Assembly: GCA_963785155.1 (NCBI GenBank)
Contig: CAWAUB010000001.1
Coordinates: 62,001-126,000, forward strand
Direction of reading: 5' to 3'
DNA: 64,000 nt
Source of the DNA: DASUSH01 sp963785155
GTDB lineage: Bacteria > Actinomycetota > Thermoleophilia > Solirubrobacterales > 70-9
In this document: piece after piece, positions 37,034-45,547 of the stretch
How the letters are laid out: every line of letters starts with the position of its first letter
Position numbering within the stretch: the first letter of the stretch is position 1
The notes under the pieces: generated by a model
What the model saw: the letters and a program-made list of their open reading frames with translations, nothing else
What the model was told of the DNA's origin: nothing
The model's database searches: none
Translations under genes and position numbers: made by a program

Positions 37034-37692
37034 TCAGCCGAAGCTGAAGCTGCGCAGCGGCTCCTCGAACACGTCCGAGGTCCGAACCGAAGCGGCGTCC
37101 TCCAGGAGGAGCTGAATCGGCCAGCTGCCGAAGAAGCCGGCCGGCGCGCTCCTCGGCCTTCTCGATAACCCGCGGGTTCGCGGTGCGCTCGATGATCTCG
37201 ATCTCGACGCCCTCCCCGGGCCGGTCAGGATCGGGGACCAGAAACCGCTTGCCGATCACGACCCCCTCATCGCCCTCCGGAGCCACGAACGCGAGCTGGT
37301 AGGCATCGGGTCCGCGATCGACCGCGAGCTCGGTCCGTCCCTCGCGCACGACCCGCGCGCCCGGATGCTCCCGCTCGATCTCCGACCGCTGCTCCTCGGC
37401 GGCGACCGCAAGCTCCGGCAGCGAGCCAGCGGACTCGAGCGGGCCGACTGACAGCGACTCGCTCTCGCCCTCGAGGAGCAGGAGGTCCGCCGCCCCTGCG
37501 TCGGCCTTCGTCAGCTCCGAGCCCCATGACAGCGAGAACGGCGGCGCCTCTTCGCCCTCGTAGGAGAACGACTCCCCCCGCCCCAGCACGAAGGAGCGCG
37601 ACCACCGCGATCGCGACGATGGCGAGAGCGATCCCAAGCGCCCGGCCGTACCGGCTCGAGCGCAGCAGCTCGGGAAGGGTCGGCTCGGCCAA
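37034..37692 (-). CDS. Single-pass membrane protein of unknown function (frameshifted)
   Basis: ATG at 37692. One membrane helix (ALGIALAIVAIAVVALL) is followed by an outer region with SYEGEEAPPFSLSWGSEL, then DEGVVIGKRFLVPDPDRPG and EIEIIERTANPRVIEKAE. The frame changes at the six-C run 37574-37579 (one base less gives AGESFSYEGEE) and near 37140, after which it ends WPIQLLLEDAASVRTSDVF to a stop at 37034. About 219 residues. Tail-to-tail with the sigma fusion gene, 12 bases from the R2lox gene. No family recognised. Confidence 0.55.
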
Positions 37693-37704
37693 CTAGATGA
37701 TCAT

Positions 37705-38640
37705 CTAGCCGAGCCCGATCACCTTCAGGCGGCGGGTCAGGCACTGCGCGGCGAACGCTTGGGTCTCGTCGCGGCTCTGGCCGAACGCGATCAGGTCCTC
37801 CTCGGGCGGCCACGGCGGCTTCAGGACCCCGTCGGCGACCGGCAGCGCCTCCTCCAGCATGCGCTGGACCGCGGCGCGATAGCGATCGTCCGCCGCGACC
37901 ATGTCGGTGAGGAAGCGGACGCCGAAGGCGATGTGGCGGTGCTCGTCGCGAGCGACGTTGGAGAAGCCCTCGACGAAGCCGGGAAGCGTGCCGACCTGAG
38001 TGTTGTACTCGATGATGAAGTGCTGGCCGGTGAGCGCCAGGACCCCCTCGATGATCATGTGGTAGAGCGTGATCGTCTCGACGAGGGTCTCCAGGTCCTC
38101 GGGCTCGGCGGCGAGGCGGTCGACCCGGGTCTTGAGCAGGCCGTCGAAGAGGTTCGCGAACGACTCGTTGGTGTGCTCGGTCGTTTTCTGGAGCCGGCCG
38201 GCGAGGTCCTCGGTCCCCTCGAGCACGCCGACCTCGCTGTAGAAGCGCTCGAAGAATCGGACGTGGCGGGCCTCGTCGACGATCTGGGTCGCGAGGAAGA
38301 TCCGCATCTCCTCGGTCGGGGCGGCGCGCATGATCGGGCCGAGCTCGTCGGCGACCTTCTGCTCGCCCAGGAAGAAGGCGGAGAGCCCGTACATGCGGCG
38401 GTAGCGCTCGTCGTCGGGGATCCGCTCATGCCAGTCGATGCGGTCCTGCGAGAAGTCGAGGTCCTGGGTCAGCCACTGCTGGCGCTCCCAGAGCTCATAG
38501 AGCTCCGTGTAGCCGAGCAGGTTCGCCTTGCCGCGATCCGCCGAGCTCTGCAGCGCCGGGTCGCTCGTCTCCTTGAAGTCGTCGCGCTCGGTCCGCTTCA
38601 GCTCCGGCACGTCCGCCAGCGAGAACTCCTTGGCCTCCAT
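37705..38640 (-). CDS. R2-like ligand-binding oxidase (ferritin-like diiron/Mn-Fe)
   Basis: 311 residues, the size of R2lox and shorter than most catalytic NrdB. The four-helix ligand pattern is complete: Glu in FFLGEQ, E-x-x-H in VDEARHVRF, Glu in MIIEGVLALTG and E-x-x-H in DEHRHIAFG. Family knowledge: R2lox proteins hold a Mn/Fe cofactor and oxidise a bound fatty-acid-like ligand. No NrdA/NrdE partner is nearby, supporting R2lox rather than ribonucleotide reductase. The start is ATG at 38640. Function in vivo is unknown. Confidence 0.82.
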   Translation of the reverse strand: MEAKEFSLADVPELKRTERDDFKETSDPALQSSADRGKANLLGYTELYELWERQQWLTQDLDFSQDRIDWHERIPDDERYRRMYGLSAFFLGEQKVADELGPIMRAAPTEEMRIFLATQIVDEARHVRFFERFYSEVGVLEGTEDLAGRLQKTTEHTNESFANLFDGLLKTRVDRLAAEPEDLETLVETITLYHMIIEGVLALTGQHFIIEYNTQVGTLPGFVEGFSNVARDEHRHIAFGVRFLTDMVAADDRYRAAVQRMLEEALPVADGVLKPPWPPEEDLIAFGQSRDETQAFAAQCLTRRLKVIGLG

Positions 38641-38719
38641 TGGCCGAACGCTACAGACCCTCGCCGCAGGAGTGTTGGCGAAGCTCAAGAAATCGCCCTG
38701 TGCAGCCGATATTCGGTCC

Positions 38720-38914
38720 ATGATGAGCGAGCTGACCAGGTCATATGCGCACGGGCTCGTGCGATACGACCCGAAGCTCAGGCGCATGTGGATTCGCGAC
38801 CAGCGGCTCCACCACGGCGCCACCGGAGTGATGCTCCTGGCGCTCGGGACGATCCTCGTCGCGCACGACTGGCGCGACCGCACCCGCTGGTTCGAACGCG
38901 GCGCGCAGAGCTAG
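38720..38914 (+). CDS. Small membrane protein, 64 residues
   Basis: Two adjacent ATGs at 38720 and 38723. The N-terminal part is basic (RYDPKLRRMWIRDQRLHH), followed by one helix (GATGVMLLALGTILVAHDW) and a charged tail. Divergent from the R2lox gene, with 79 bases between. Function unknown. Confidence 0.55.
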   Translation: MMSELTRSYAHGLVRYDPKLRRMWIRDQRLHHGATGVMLLALGTILVAHDWRDRTRWFERGAQS

Positions 38915-38920
38915 CCGCGC

Positions 38921-39604
38921 TCAGCCGTCCTTCGACAGGTGCTTCTTGAAGAACCCGACGGTGCGGTCCCAGGCGTTCTTCGCGTGCTCCGGGTGATGGG
39001 TCCCGATGCGGTCCTCAGCGTTGAAGAACGCGTGGCCGGCGTCCTCGTAGTAGTGGAACTCGACGTCGTTGCCGGCGTCGCGGATTTCCGCCTCGAGCGC
39101 CTCCGCGTCCTCGGTCGGGATGAAGTCGTCGCTGGTCCCGAAGTGGCCCTGGACCGGCCCGTTGATCTGCGAGAAGTCCGGCTTGCCGTGCGGCATCACG
39201 TAGTAGTAGGTGACCGCCGCGCCGATCTGCGGATTGGTGGCTGCCGCCCAAATCGAGAGGCCGCCGCCCATGCAGAAGCCGACCGCGCCGATCTCGCCGT
39301 TCGTCTTCTCGTTTTCGAGCAGGAACTGCACGGCACCGCGCATGTCCTTCTCGGCCTCGTCCATGTTCAGGGCCATCAGCTTCTGCTGCGCCTCGTCGGG
39401 CTGGTCGGTGGTGTCGCCGTGGTAGAGGTCGGGAGCAAGGGCGACGAAGCCCTCCTCGGCGAAGCGGTCGCAGACGCCCTCGATCTCGGGCACGAGGCCC
39501 CACCACTCCTGCAGCACGACGATGCCGGGCCCCTCGCCCTCGGGCTCCGCGAGGTAACCCTCCGCGGTCCCGCCATTCGCCGCGAACTCGACGCGTTGTC
39601 CCAT
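38921..39604 (-). CDS. Dienelactone hydrolase family protein
   Basis: 227 residues, the normal length. Alpha/beta-hydrolase with the nucleophile Cys in AVGFCMGGGLS, a later acid in GTSDDFIP and the His in DAGHAFFNAED. The N-terminal GIVVLQEWWGLVPEI and RFAEEGFVALAPDLYHG are characteristic of the family. Role: hydrolysis of lactones or esters, originally dienelactone in aromatic degradation. No other aromatic pathway genes are adjacent. The ATG overlaps the stop of the upstream gene by one base. Confidence 0.85.
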   Translation of the reverse strand: MGQRVEFAANGGTAEGYLAEPEGEGPGIVVLQEWWGLVPEIEGVCDRFAEEGFVALAPDLYHGDTTDQPDEAQQKLMALNMDEAEKDMRGAVQFLLENEKTNGEIGAVGFCMGGGLSIWAAATNPQIGAAVTYYYVMPHGKPDFSQINGPVQGHFGTSDDFIPTEDAEALEAEIRDAGNDVEFHYYEDAGHAFFNAEDRIGTHHPEHAKNAWDRTVGFFKKHLSKDG

Positions 39605-39933
39605 CAGCCCTTCTCCTTCTCGTTCAGCTCTTCAGCGAGCGCCCACCCTACTGCGACACCGACGAGCATCCCCATCCTCGCCTCCTCGGCGAGCAGGGTC
39701 CGCACGGCCGCCAGCCGCTCTTCCTCATCAGGCGTCGTCGCCGCCTTCAGAACCTCCGCCTCGTGCGTCTCGCCGAACCAACCGCCCTGCTCGAGCGCCT
39801 GGGCGAGCACGAGCTGCAGCTTTGGCGCCGCCGCGGCGACCAGCGCCTCCGCCTCACGGAAGCGCTCGGGCTGCCCGAGCCGCTCGATCGCGCTCTCGAG
39901 CTCGGCGTCGGAGTGGCGGCGCGGTGTCGTCAC
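39604..39933 (-). CDS. Hypothetical helical protein, 109 residues
   Basis: GTG at 39933 chosen as the first reasonable start; the frame is open further upstream to 40134 but that part overlaps the divergent glycosidase gene. All-helical composition (AELESAIERLGQPERFREAE, then EEERLAAVRTLLAEEARMGM) with a short hydrophobic C-terminus (LVGVAVGWALAEEL). No family recognised. Coupled to the dienelactone hydrolase gene (TGATG). Confidence 0.6.
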   Translation of the reverse strand: MTTPRRHSDAELESAIERLGQPERFREAEALVAAAAPKLQLVLAQALEQGGWFGETHEAEVLKAATTPDEEERLAAVRTLLAEEARMGMLVGVAVGWALAEELNEKEKG

Positions 39934-39991
39934 CGGTCGAGGATATGTGGCGTAGACCGCCCGCGAGGCTGCGATCATTCCCGTTCGCCTG

Positions 39992-41089
39992 ATGGGGGAA
40001 CGGGTCCACAAAGCATTCCCATGCCGAGCGACAGCGTGCGTAGCGCTGCTCGCCGCGCTCTGCCTGCTCGCGGCCGGGGTCGATTCGGGCACCGAGCCGG
40101 CGGCGGCCGCGAAGCCGAAGGGGCCGCAGGGCATCTACTTCGGCTACAACGAGGACTGGGTCGCGCACAGCGAGCGGCTTCGCTTCGTCGCCCGGGGCGG
40201 CGCCGACACCACCCGCGCGGTCATCTCCTGGAGCCAGGTCGAGAAGACCGAGGGCGTCTACCACTGGCACCGTTACGACCGTATGTACGCGCGGATGCTG
40301 CGGACGGGGACCCGGCCGCTCTGGGTCCTCGGCGACGCGCCGTGCTGGGCCCAGGCGCCACGCGCGGACTGCGGCGGGCGGTCGTTCGCGCACCCGCCGG
40401 CACCGGCCCACGACCCCGCCTTCGCCATCTTCGCCGCGCACGTCGCCTACCGCTACCCGCAGGCGGTCGCGATCGAGACCTGGAACGAACCGAACCTGTG
40501 GTCATTCTGGCGACCCGAGCCTGACCCCGAGCGGGCAGCCGTGGTCAGCGCCTGGGCCGGATACGGAGTCAAGTACGTGAACCCGCAGATGCCCGTTCTG
40601 TTCGGCGGGCTCGCGCCGTCGCTCGAAAACGTCCCCCACGAGCAGGTCAAATACAAGAGCTTCCTCCGCCGCGTGTACGCCGAGGTCGGGCCGGGCTATT
40701 GGGACGCGGTCGCGATGCACCCGTTTCCGAGCTTTCAGAAGTCGACGCACTACCTGCGCGAGATCGTCGCCCACCTCGATCGCGTCCGGAACGCGCTGCG
40801 TGAGGCCGGCGCCGGCGGCACCCCGATCTGGGTCACCGAGATCGGCCTTTCGACCGAGGGACTGCGTCCTTACTCCCAGGCGGAGCAGGCGAAGGGTCTG
40901 GTCCGCATCTACCGCGGGCTTGCGCGGATGGCAGACGTTCCGGCGGTGATCGTCCATCGCCTTATCGATCAGCCGCGAGGCCTGAAGACGGCCGAGTCCG
41001 GGTGGGGGGTCGTGCGCCGCGGCGGCGGCTCGAAGCCTGCCTACTGCGCGCTCGCCGAGGCCCGCGGGGAGCGCTGCGAAGACCGGTGA
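39992..41089 (+). CDS. Secreted glycoside hydrolase-like protein (clan GH-A type)
   Basis: 365 residues. A signal peptide (about 1-39) precedes a TIM barrel: FGYNEDW, TTRAVISWSQVEKTEGVY, RPLWVLGDAPCW, the acid/base Asn-Glu in IETWNEPNLWSFW (about residue 163) and the second Glu in IWVTEIGLSTEG (about 286). These two Glu at the ends of strands 4 and 7 define clan GH-A (GH5/GH39-like). Three paired-looking Cys lie in the APCW...DCGG loop. Function: hydrolysis of an extracellular polysaccharide or glycoside, substrate unknown. Followed by a paralogue overlapping its stop. Confidence 0.8.
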   Translation: MGERVHKAFPCRATACVALLAALCLLAAGVDSGTEPAAAAKPKGPQGIYFGYNEDWVAHSERLRFVARGGADTTRAVISWSQVEKTEGVYHWHRYDRMYARMLRTGTRPLWVLGDAPCWAQAPRADCGGRSFAHPPAPAHDPAFAIFAAHVAYRYPQAVAIETWNEPNLWSFWRPEPDPERAAVVSAWAGYGVKYVNPQMPVLFGGLAPSLENVPHEQVKYKSFLRRVYAEVGPGYWDAVAMHPFPSFQKSTHYLREIVAHLDRVRNALREAGAGGTPIWVTEIGLSTEGLRPYSQAEQAKGLVRIYRGLARMADVPAVIVHRLIDQPRGLKTAESGWGVVRRGGGSKPAYCALAEARGERCEDR

Positions 41090-42163
41090 GGCGGCGAATC
41101 GCGGCGGGATTCGTGACGGCGCTGGCGCTATCGGCGCTCGGCGCGAGCGGCGCATGGGCGCAGAGCGCTGTTCCTCAGCCGCCTCACTTCGGATTCAACG
41201 ACGAGTGGGCGACGCACGCGGACAAGCTCTCGCTCGCGGCGCAGGGTGGCGCCGACGTGACCCGCGCGGTGATCTCCTGGCGCGAGGTCGAGCCGCACCA
41301 GGGCCAGTACAACTTCGCCCGCTACGACGAACTCGTCCAGCGCTTCCGCGCCGCGGGCACCCGGCCGCTCTGGGTCCTGGCCGACGCTCCCTGCTGGGCA
41401 TGGACGAAGAAGCCCAAGCGTTGCCTCAAGCACGGTCTTGAGCCGCGGCCGCCGAAGAAGAGCCACTTCGACGAATGGGCGCTCTTCGCCGCCATCGTCG
41501 CCTACCGCTATCCGGACACGGCGGCGATCGAGGCATGGAACGAGGCGAACCTCGGCAACTTCTTCAAGCCGCGCCCGGACCCGGCGCTGGCGGCGGTGCT
41601 GACCGCCTGGGCGAATGTGGGCGTCGACTACGCGAATTCCTACGCGAAAACCGAGATCCCGACGCTCTTCGGCGGCTCGGCGCCGCTCTACGAGACGATC
41701 CCCGAGAAGAAGGAGATCGCCTACGACGAGTTCCTTCGCGACGCCTACAAGGCGGTCCCGGGCGGCTACTGGGACGGCGTCGCGATCCACCCGTTCCCGA
41801 GGTTCAAGGCCCGCGAGGGCTACATGGAGGACATCGAGGAGCATCTCGATGCGATCCGGGCGGCGCTCGCCGACTCGAGCGTCAGCGGCACGCCGATCTG
41901 GGTGACCGAGGTCGGCCTCTCGACGGCCGGGCCGTTCCCGTACTCGTACGAGGACCAGGCGGCCGGGCTGCAGACGATCTACCGCGAGCTCGACGCGATG
42001 CCCGACGTCGCCTCGATCGTCATCCACCGCCTGATCGACGGCCCGAAGGCGCTGCGGACGGCCGAGTCGGGCTGGGGCGTGGTGCGCAGGAACCTGACGC
42101 CGAAGCCGGCGCTCTGCATGCTCGCCGCCGAACGCGGCGAGCCGTGCGCCGAGCGGCCCCTAG
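41086..42163 (+). CDS. Secreted glycoside hydrolase-like protein, paralogue (frameshift at stop)
   Basis: GTG 41086 overlaps the upstream stop (GTGA). Signal peptide about 1-26 (ending GAWAQ). Same barrel as its neighbour with clearly shared blocks: FGFNDEW, TRAVISWREVEPHQGQY, RPLWVLADAPCW, IEAWNEANLGNFF and IWVTEVGLSTAG, so both catalytic Glu are kept. In frame it runs on to 42270 across the end of the convergent epimerase gene. One C less in the run 42157-42160 puts TAG at 42161 right after AERP, so that is the likely true end. Tandem duplication suggests a shared substrate. Confidence 0.75.
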
Positions 42164-43161
42164 GCGGTTTCGCGCAGCCCGGCCATGCCCTGCTCGCGGT
42201 CGATGATCGGCGCGTAGCCCAGTTCCGCGCGCGCCTTCGAGATGTCGATCGTGCACTCCATCGCCGATAGCCAGTAGGCGAGGCGGGTGACCGGCGGCTC
42301 GCCGCCGAGCGGCAGGAGCCTCCACGCGCCCTCCCCGGCCGCGGCGGCCGCCGCGCCGAGCCAGCCCGGAATCGAGCGGGTGGGCGCCTCGACGCCCTGC
42401 GTCTCGAGCAGCTCGGAGACGAAGGCCCGAAACTCGGCCGGCTCGCCGTCGGTGACGAAGTAGACCTCGCCCGGCCGGCCCTTCGCGGCGGCGAGAAGGA
42501 GCCCCTCGACCACGTTGTCGACGTGGGTCGTCGAGGTGAGATGACGGCCACCGCCGATCCAGACGAGCTTGCCGGACTCCGCGGCCGCGACCATCTCGGG
42601 CAGGAGGGTCGTATCGCCCGCGCCCCAGACGAGGCGAGGCCGCAGCACAACCGTCTCCAGCCCGTCCCCGTTCGCGTCGCGCACCACCTGCTCGGCCTGC
42701 GCCTTCGTCGCGGAGTAGTGGACCTTCGAGTCGGGCCGCAGCGGCACCGTCTCATCGGCGTTGACGAGCGGCTCACCGGCCAGGATGCCCGCCTCGGTGC
42801 CGCAATGGACGAAGCGCCGCACGCCGGCGCGGCGACAGGCCTCGATCGCGTTCTCGGTCCCCGTGACGTTGCCGCGGACGAACTCCTCGCGCGCTCCCCA
42901 CTGGCTCAGGTGGGCCGCCAGATGAAAGGCGGTGTCGCAGCCGTCCGCTCCGGTCGCCATCGATGCCGGGTCGTCGAGGTCCCCGCGCACGGCTTTGGCA
43001 CCGAGGCCTTCGACCTTGGCGGCGGAGGCGTCGGAGCGAGCGAGGGCGCGGACGGTGGTACCGCCCTCAACAAGGCGGCGGACGAGGGCACCGCCGATGA
43101 AGCCGGAGCCGCCGGTGATGAACGCTGACTGGGGGGTTGGGGTGGTCTCCGAGTCGGGCAT
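42160..43161 (-). CDS. NAD-dependent epimerase/dehydratase (extended SDR, 3-beta-HSD-like)
   Basis: About 333 residues from ATG 43161. A longer frame upstream to 43221 exists but has no motif. The nucleotide site is AFITGGSGFIGGALVRRL (about residues 13-30), then GDLDDPASM, DTAFHLAAHLS, and the catalytic Tyr-x-x-x-Lys in VHYSATKAQAE with TGTENAIEACRRAG before it. The C-terminal part (GEPAEFRAFVSELLETQG) is typical of the 3-beta-hydroxysteroid-dehydrogenase/isomerase-like group rather than of sugar epimerases. Substrate unknown. Confidence 0.82.
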   Translation of the reverse strand: MPDSETTPTPQSAFITGGSGFIGGALVRRLVEGGTTVRALARSDASAAKVEGLGAKAVRGDLDDPASMATGADGCDTAFHLAAHLSQWGAREEFVRGNVTGTENAIEACRRAGVRRFVHCGTEAGILAGEPLVNADETVPLRPDSKVHYSATKAQAEQVVRDANGDGLETVVLRPRLVWGAGDTTLLPEMVAAAESGKLVWIGGGRHLTSTTHVDNVVEGLLLAAAKGRPGEVYFVTDGEPAEFRAFVSELLETQGVEAPTRSIPGWLGAAAAAAGEGAWRLLPLGGEPPVTRLAYWLSAMECTIDISKARAELGYAPIIDREQGMAGLRETA

Positions 43162-43278
43162 GCTTGGGTTCAAAGCGTCTACGACCGCATTAAGGCGATT
43201 TTTTCCTAGGGGCGGAAACAAGTCGCCAACCCCGTCCGAATGTCCTCCCTACAAGCCCGCTGTTTTTCATCCCTTCGC

Positions 43279-44041
43279 TCACGCCTTCCTCCGCTCCCAC
43301 ATCTGCAGGGCGCCCAGGTCGCGGAACCCGATCCTCTCGTAGATCCCCTTCCCCATCTTCGTCGCCTGCAGGGTCGAGGTCCGCCGGCCGCGCTCGCGGG
43401 CGTCCCAGAGCGACTGGCGCATCAGCGCGGTGGCGAGGCCTCTCCCCCGCGCCGCCTCGCTCGTGGCGACCCAGGCGATCTCGGTGTCGTCGCCCACGTC
43501 GATGGTCATCATCACGGCCGCGGGCTCGCCGTCGACGTCCGCTCCGTAGGTGTGGACCCGCTCGAAGGGAATCGCCGCGATGACGACGCCCATCGCGCCG
43601 TCCGGGTAGCCGTACGCGGCGTCGTTCAGGCGGCCGACGGTGGCCAGGTCGCAGTCGCGGTACCAGTTGAGTTCCCCCATGTCGGGTTCCTCGACGTCGT
43701 CGAGCTCGGCGCCCATCGCGCGAGGTTCGGCATCGAGGACGTGGCCGGCGTCCTCGAGGGCGCGGGCAGCCTCGGCGTCGTCCTCCGGAACCCACACCGT
43801 CCAGGCCCGGATGCCGGCCTCCTCGTAGGTGCGAGCGAGCTCGCCGAGCGATCCGAGCAGCGCCTCGCGATCGGAGTAGATGCACCGAGTTCATCACCGA
43901 GCGGTCGGGCGAGACCGGAACGACCGCAGCGAAGAGCCCGTCACGCTCGAACGCCTGGGCGCCCTCGCTGGACTCGGTGATGAGCCTCCACGTCCCGACC
44001 ATGCTCTCGCGGACCGCGTCGAGCCAGGCCGCGCGGTCCAT
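43279..44041 (-). CDS. GNAT family acetyltransferase (frameshifted)
   Basis: The N-terminal helical region (MDRAAWLDAVRESMVG) and the C-terminal GNAT domain are in two frames. The acetyl-CoA loop R-G-x-G-x-A is in EAARGRGLATALMRQ, after IAWVATSE, and the domain ends with MGKGIYERIGFRDLG. The break is at about 43882: removing one base from gtgcatc gives MNSVIYSDREALLGSL, continuous with the GNAT frame. About 253 residues. Start ATG at 44041. Lies 3 bases downstream of the methyltransferase gene. Confidence 0.7.
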
Positions 44042-44044
44042 GAC

Positions 44045-44701
44045 TCAGCGCTTCCTCGCGATCGTGATCCCGTCCGCGATCCCGACCATCGCCAGGTCCA
44101 CTCGCTCGTCGGCGGCGAGTCGCTCGTTCAGGTCGGCCATCGCGGCCGCCGACTCGTCGTCCTCCGGCGGGTCGAGGACGCGGCCGGAGAGGAGGACGTT
44201 GTCGAGCAGGATCAGGCCACCGGAGCGCAGGCGGGCGAGGCACTCCTCGAAGTAGGCCGGGTAGCCGGGCTTGTCGGCGTCGATGAAGGCGATGTCGAAG
44301 TCCTCGCCGGGCGGCAGCTCCGCCAGCGTCTCCGCCGCGGGCCCGACTCGGACCTCGACGCGCTCCGAGAGCCCGGCCTCCTCGATCCAGCGGCGGGCGA
44401 CCTCCGCGCGGTCGGCGTCGAGCTCGAAGCAGATCAGCTCGCCGTCCTCGGGCAGACCGCGGGCGATACAGATCGCCGAGTAGCCCGTGAACGTCCCCAC
44501 CTCGATCGCCCGCCGGGCGCCGATCGCGCGCGTGAGCAGAGTCATGAACGCACCCTGGTCGGGGGCGATCTGCATCACCGCCATCTCCCCCTCCTCCCGC
44601 TCGGTCTCCTCCTGGAGGCGGGCGAGGACGTCGTCCTGGCGCGCCCCGCGCTCGACCATGTAGGCGTGGATCTCGTCGTTCAGGGGCGTGAACTTCGACA
44701 C
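44045..44701 (-). CDS. SAM-dependent O-methyltransferase (caffeoyl-CoA-type)
   Basis: 218 residues from GTG 44701, chosen because the domain starts there (TPLNDEIHAYMVERGAR). SAM site: AIEVGTFTGYSAICIA (motif I), ELICFELDADRAE. Metal site: DIAFIDADKPGYPAYFE, then LILLDNVLLSGRV, the DADK and DN acids used for the divalent cation in this class. Length and layout match bacterial O-methyltransferases of the COMT-like group. Substrate (a catechol-type hydroxyl) is inferred from family. Confidence 0.88.
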   Translation of the reverse strand: MSKFTPLNDEIHAYMVERGARQDDVLARLQEETEREEGEMAVMQIAPDQGAFMTLLTRAIGARRAIEVGTFTGYSAICIARGLPEDGELICFELDADRAEVARRWIEEAGLSERVEVRVGPAAETLAELPPGEDFDIAFIDADKPGYPAYFEECLARLRSGGLILLDNVLLSGRVLDPPEDDESAAAMADLNERLAADERVDLAMVGIADGITIARKR

Positions 44702-44711
44702 GCGCTGAAAA

Positions 44712-45491
44712 CTACTTGCGTCGGAACGTCGTCGCCAGCAGGCCGGCGAGGGCGCCGACGATGCCCCCGGCGAGCCCGGCAGGGAAATTGGCGAGCGAGT
44801 CGACGATCGGGAGCAGGAGGAGGGCGCCGGCGGCAACCGCCACACCGATCCAATCGAGCGTGTCGTCGGCCATCGTCTCCGCCTCGTCGCGGCGGATCAC
44901 GTACCAGGCGCAGAGCGCGCCCAGGGCGACCCCGTTGCCACCGGCGGCGACGATGACGCCGCCGTCGATCGTCGAGTCGATGCCGACGGCGGCGAGCATC
45001 CCCAGCGAGCCGGCGGCGATCAGCAGGAGCCCGGTCGCGATGGCGCCGAGGCGGCGCTCGAGCCCGGGGGCGAAGATCGCGAGGGCGACAGCGACGACGA
45101 ACAGGTAGCCCGCATCGTCATAGACCCACGGCGCCGCCAGGTAGCGCCACCACTCCGAGCCGACGTCGCCCACGATCGCGCCGGTCTCCTCGACCGTCAG
45201 GTCGGCCGCCGTGCGGACGATCAGCAGGATCGCCGGGATCAGGACCGCGGCGATCGTGACGTACGGGCGGGCGCCGGTGAGCGCTCGCGACGCGCGCTCC
45301 GATGCGGCCTCCTGACGGCGGCGGGTGCGCTTGTCGCGCTTCGACTCCTTCGGGGCCAGCTCGTCGCCCACCCGCTCCAGCTTCGGCGCCCGCTTGCGCA
45401 GCCGCGTCCCGCAGTAGGGGCATTCGGTGACGTAGGGGCTGACCTCCGACCCGCAGCTCTTGCAGACGACGCTCAGCTCAGGCGAGCTCAC
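44712..45491 (-). CDS. Zinc-ribbon protein with rhomboid-like membrane domain lacking catalytic Ser and His
   Basis: About 259 residues from GTG 45491. The N-terminal zinc ribbon is CKSCG...CPYCGTRLRKR (about residues 10-32), followed by a basic stretch and about six membrane helices. The domain follows the rhomboid pattern: EWWRYLAAPWVY (the WR motif), helix with FAPGLERRLG at its end, and GGNGVALGAL where active rhomboids have GASGAxxGL. In the last helix DSLANFPAGLAGGIVGALAG replaces the usual A-H-x-G-G-x-x-x-G. So Asn replaces both the nucleophile Ser and the His. A non-catalytic rhomboid-like scaffold is inferred. Confidence 0.7.
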   Translation of the reverse strand: MSSPELSVVCKSCGSEVSPYVTECPYCGTRLRKRAPKLERVGDELAPKESKRDKRTRRRQEAASERASRALTGARPYVTIAAVLIPAILLIVRTAADLTVEETGAIVGDVGSEWWRYLAAPWVYDDAGYLFVVAVALAIFAPGLERRLGAIATGLLLIAAGSLGMLAAVGIDSTIDGGVIVAAGGNGVALGALCAWYVIRRDEAETMADDTLDWIGVAVAAGALLLLPIVDSLANFPAGLAGGIVGALAGLLATTFRRK

Positions 45492-45547
45492 GTACCGAGA
45501 ATACCCGGGGGCTGGAGGGGGCCGTGCCGGTCCCGCCCCCGGCATGA

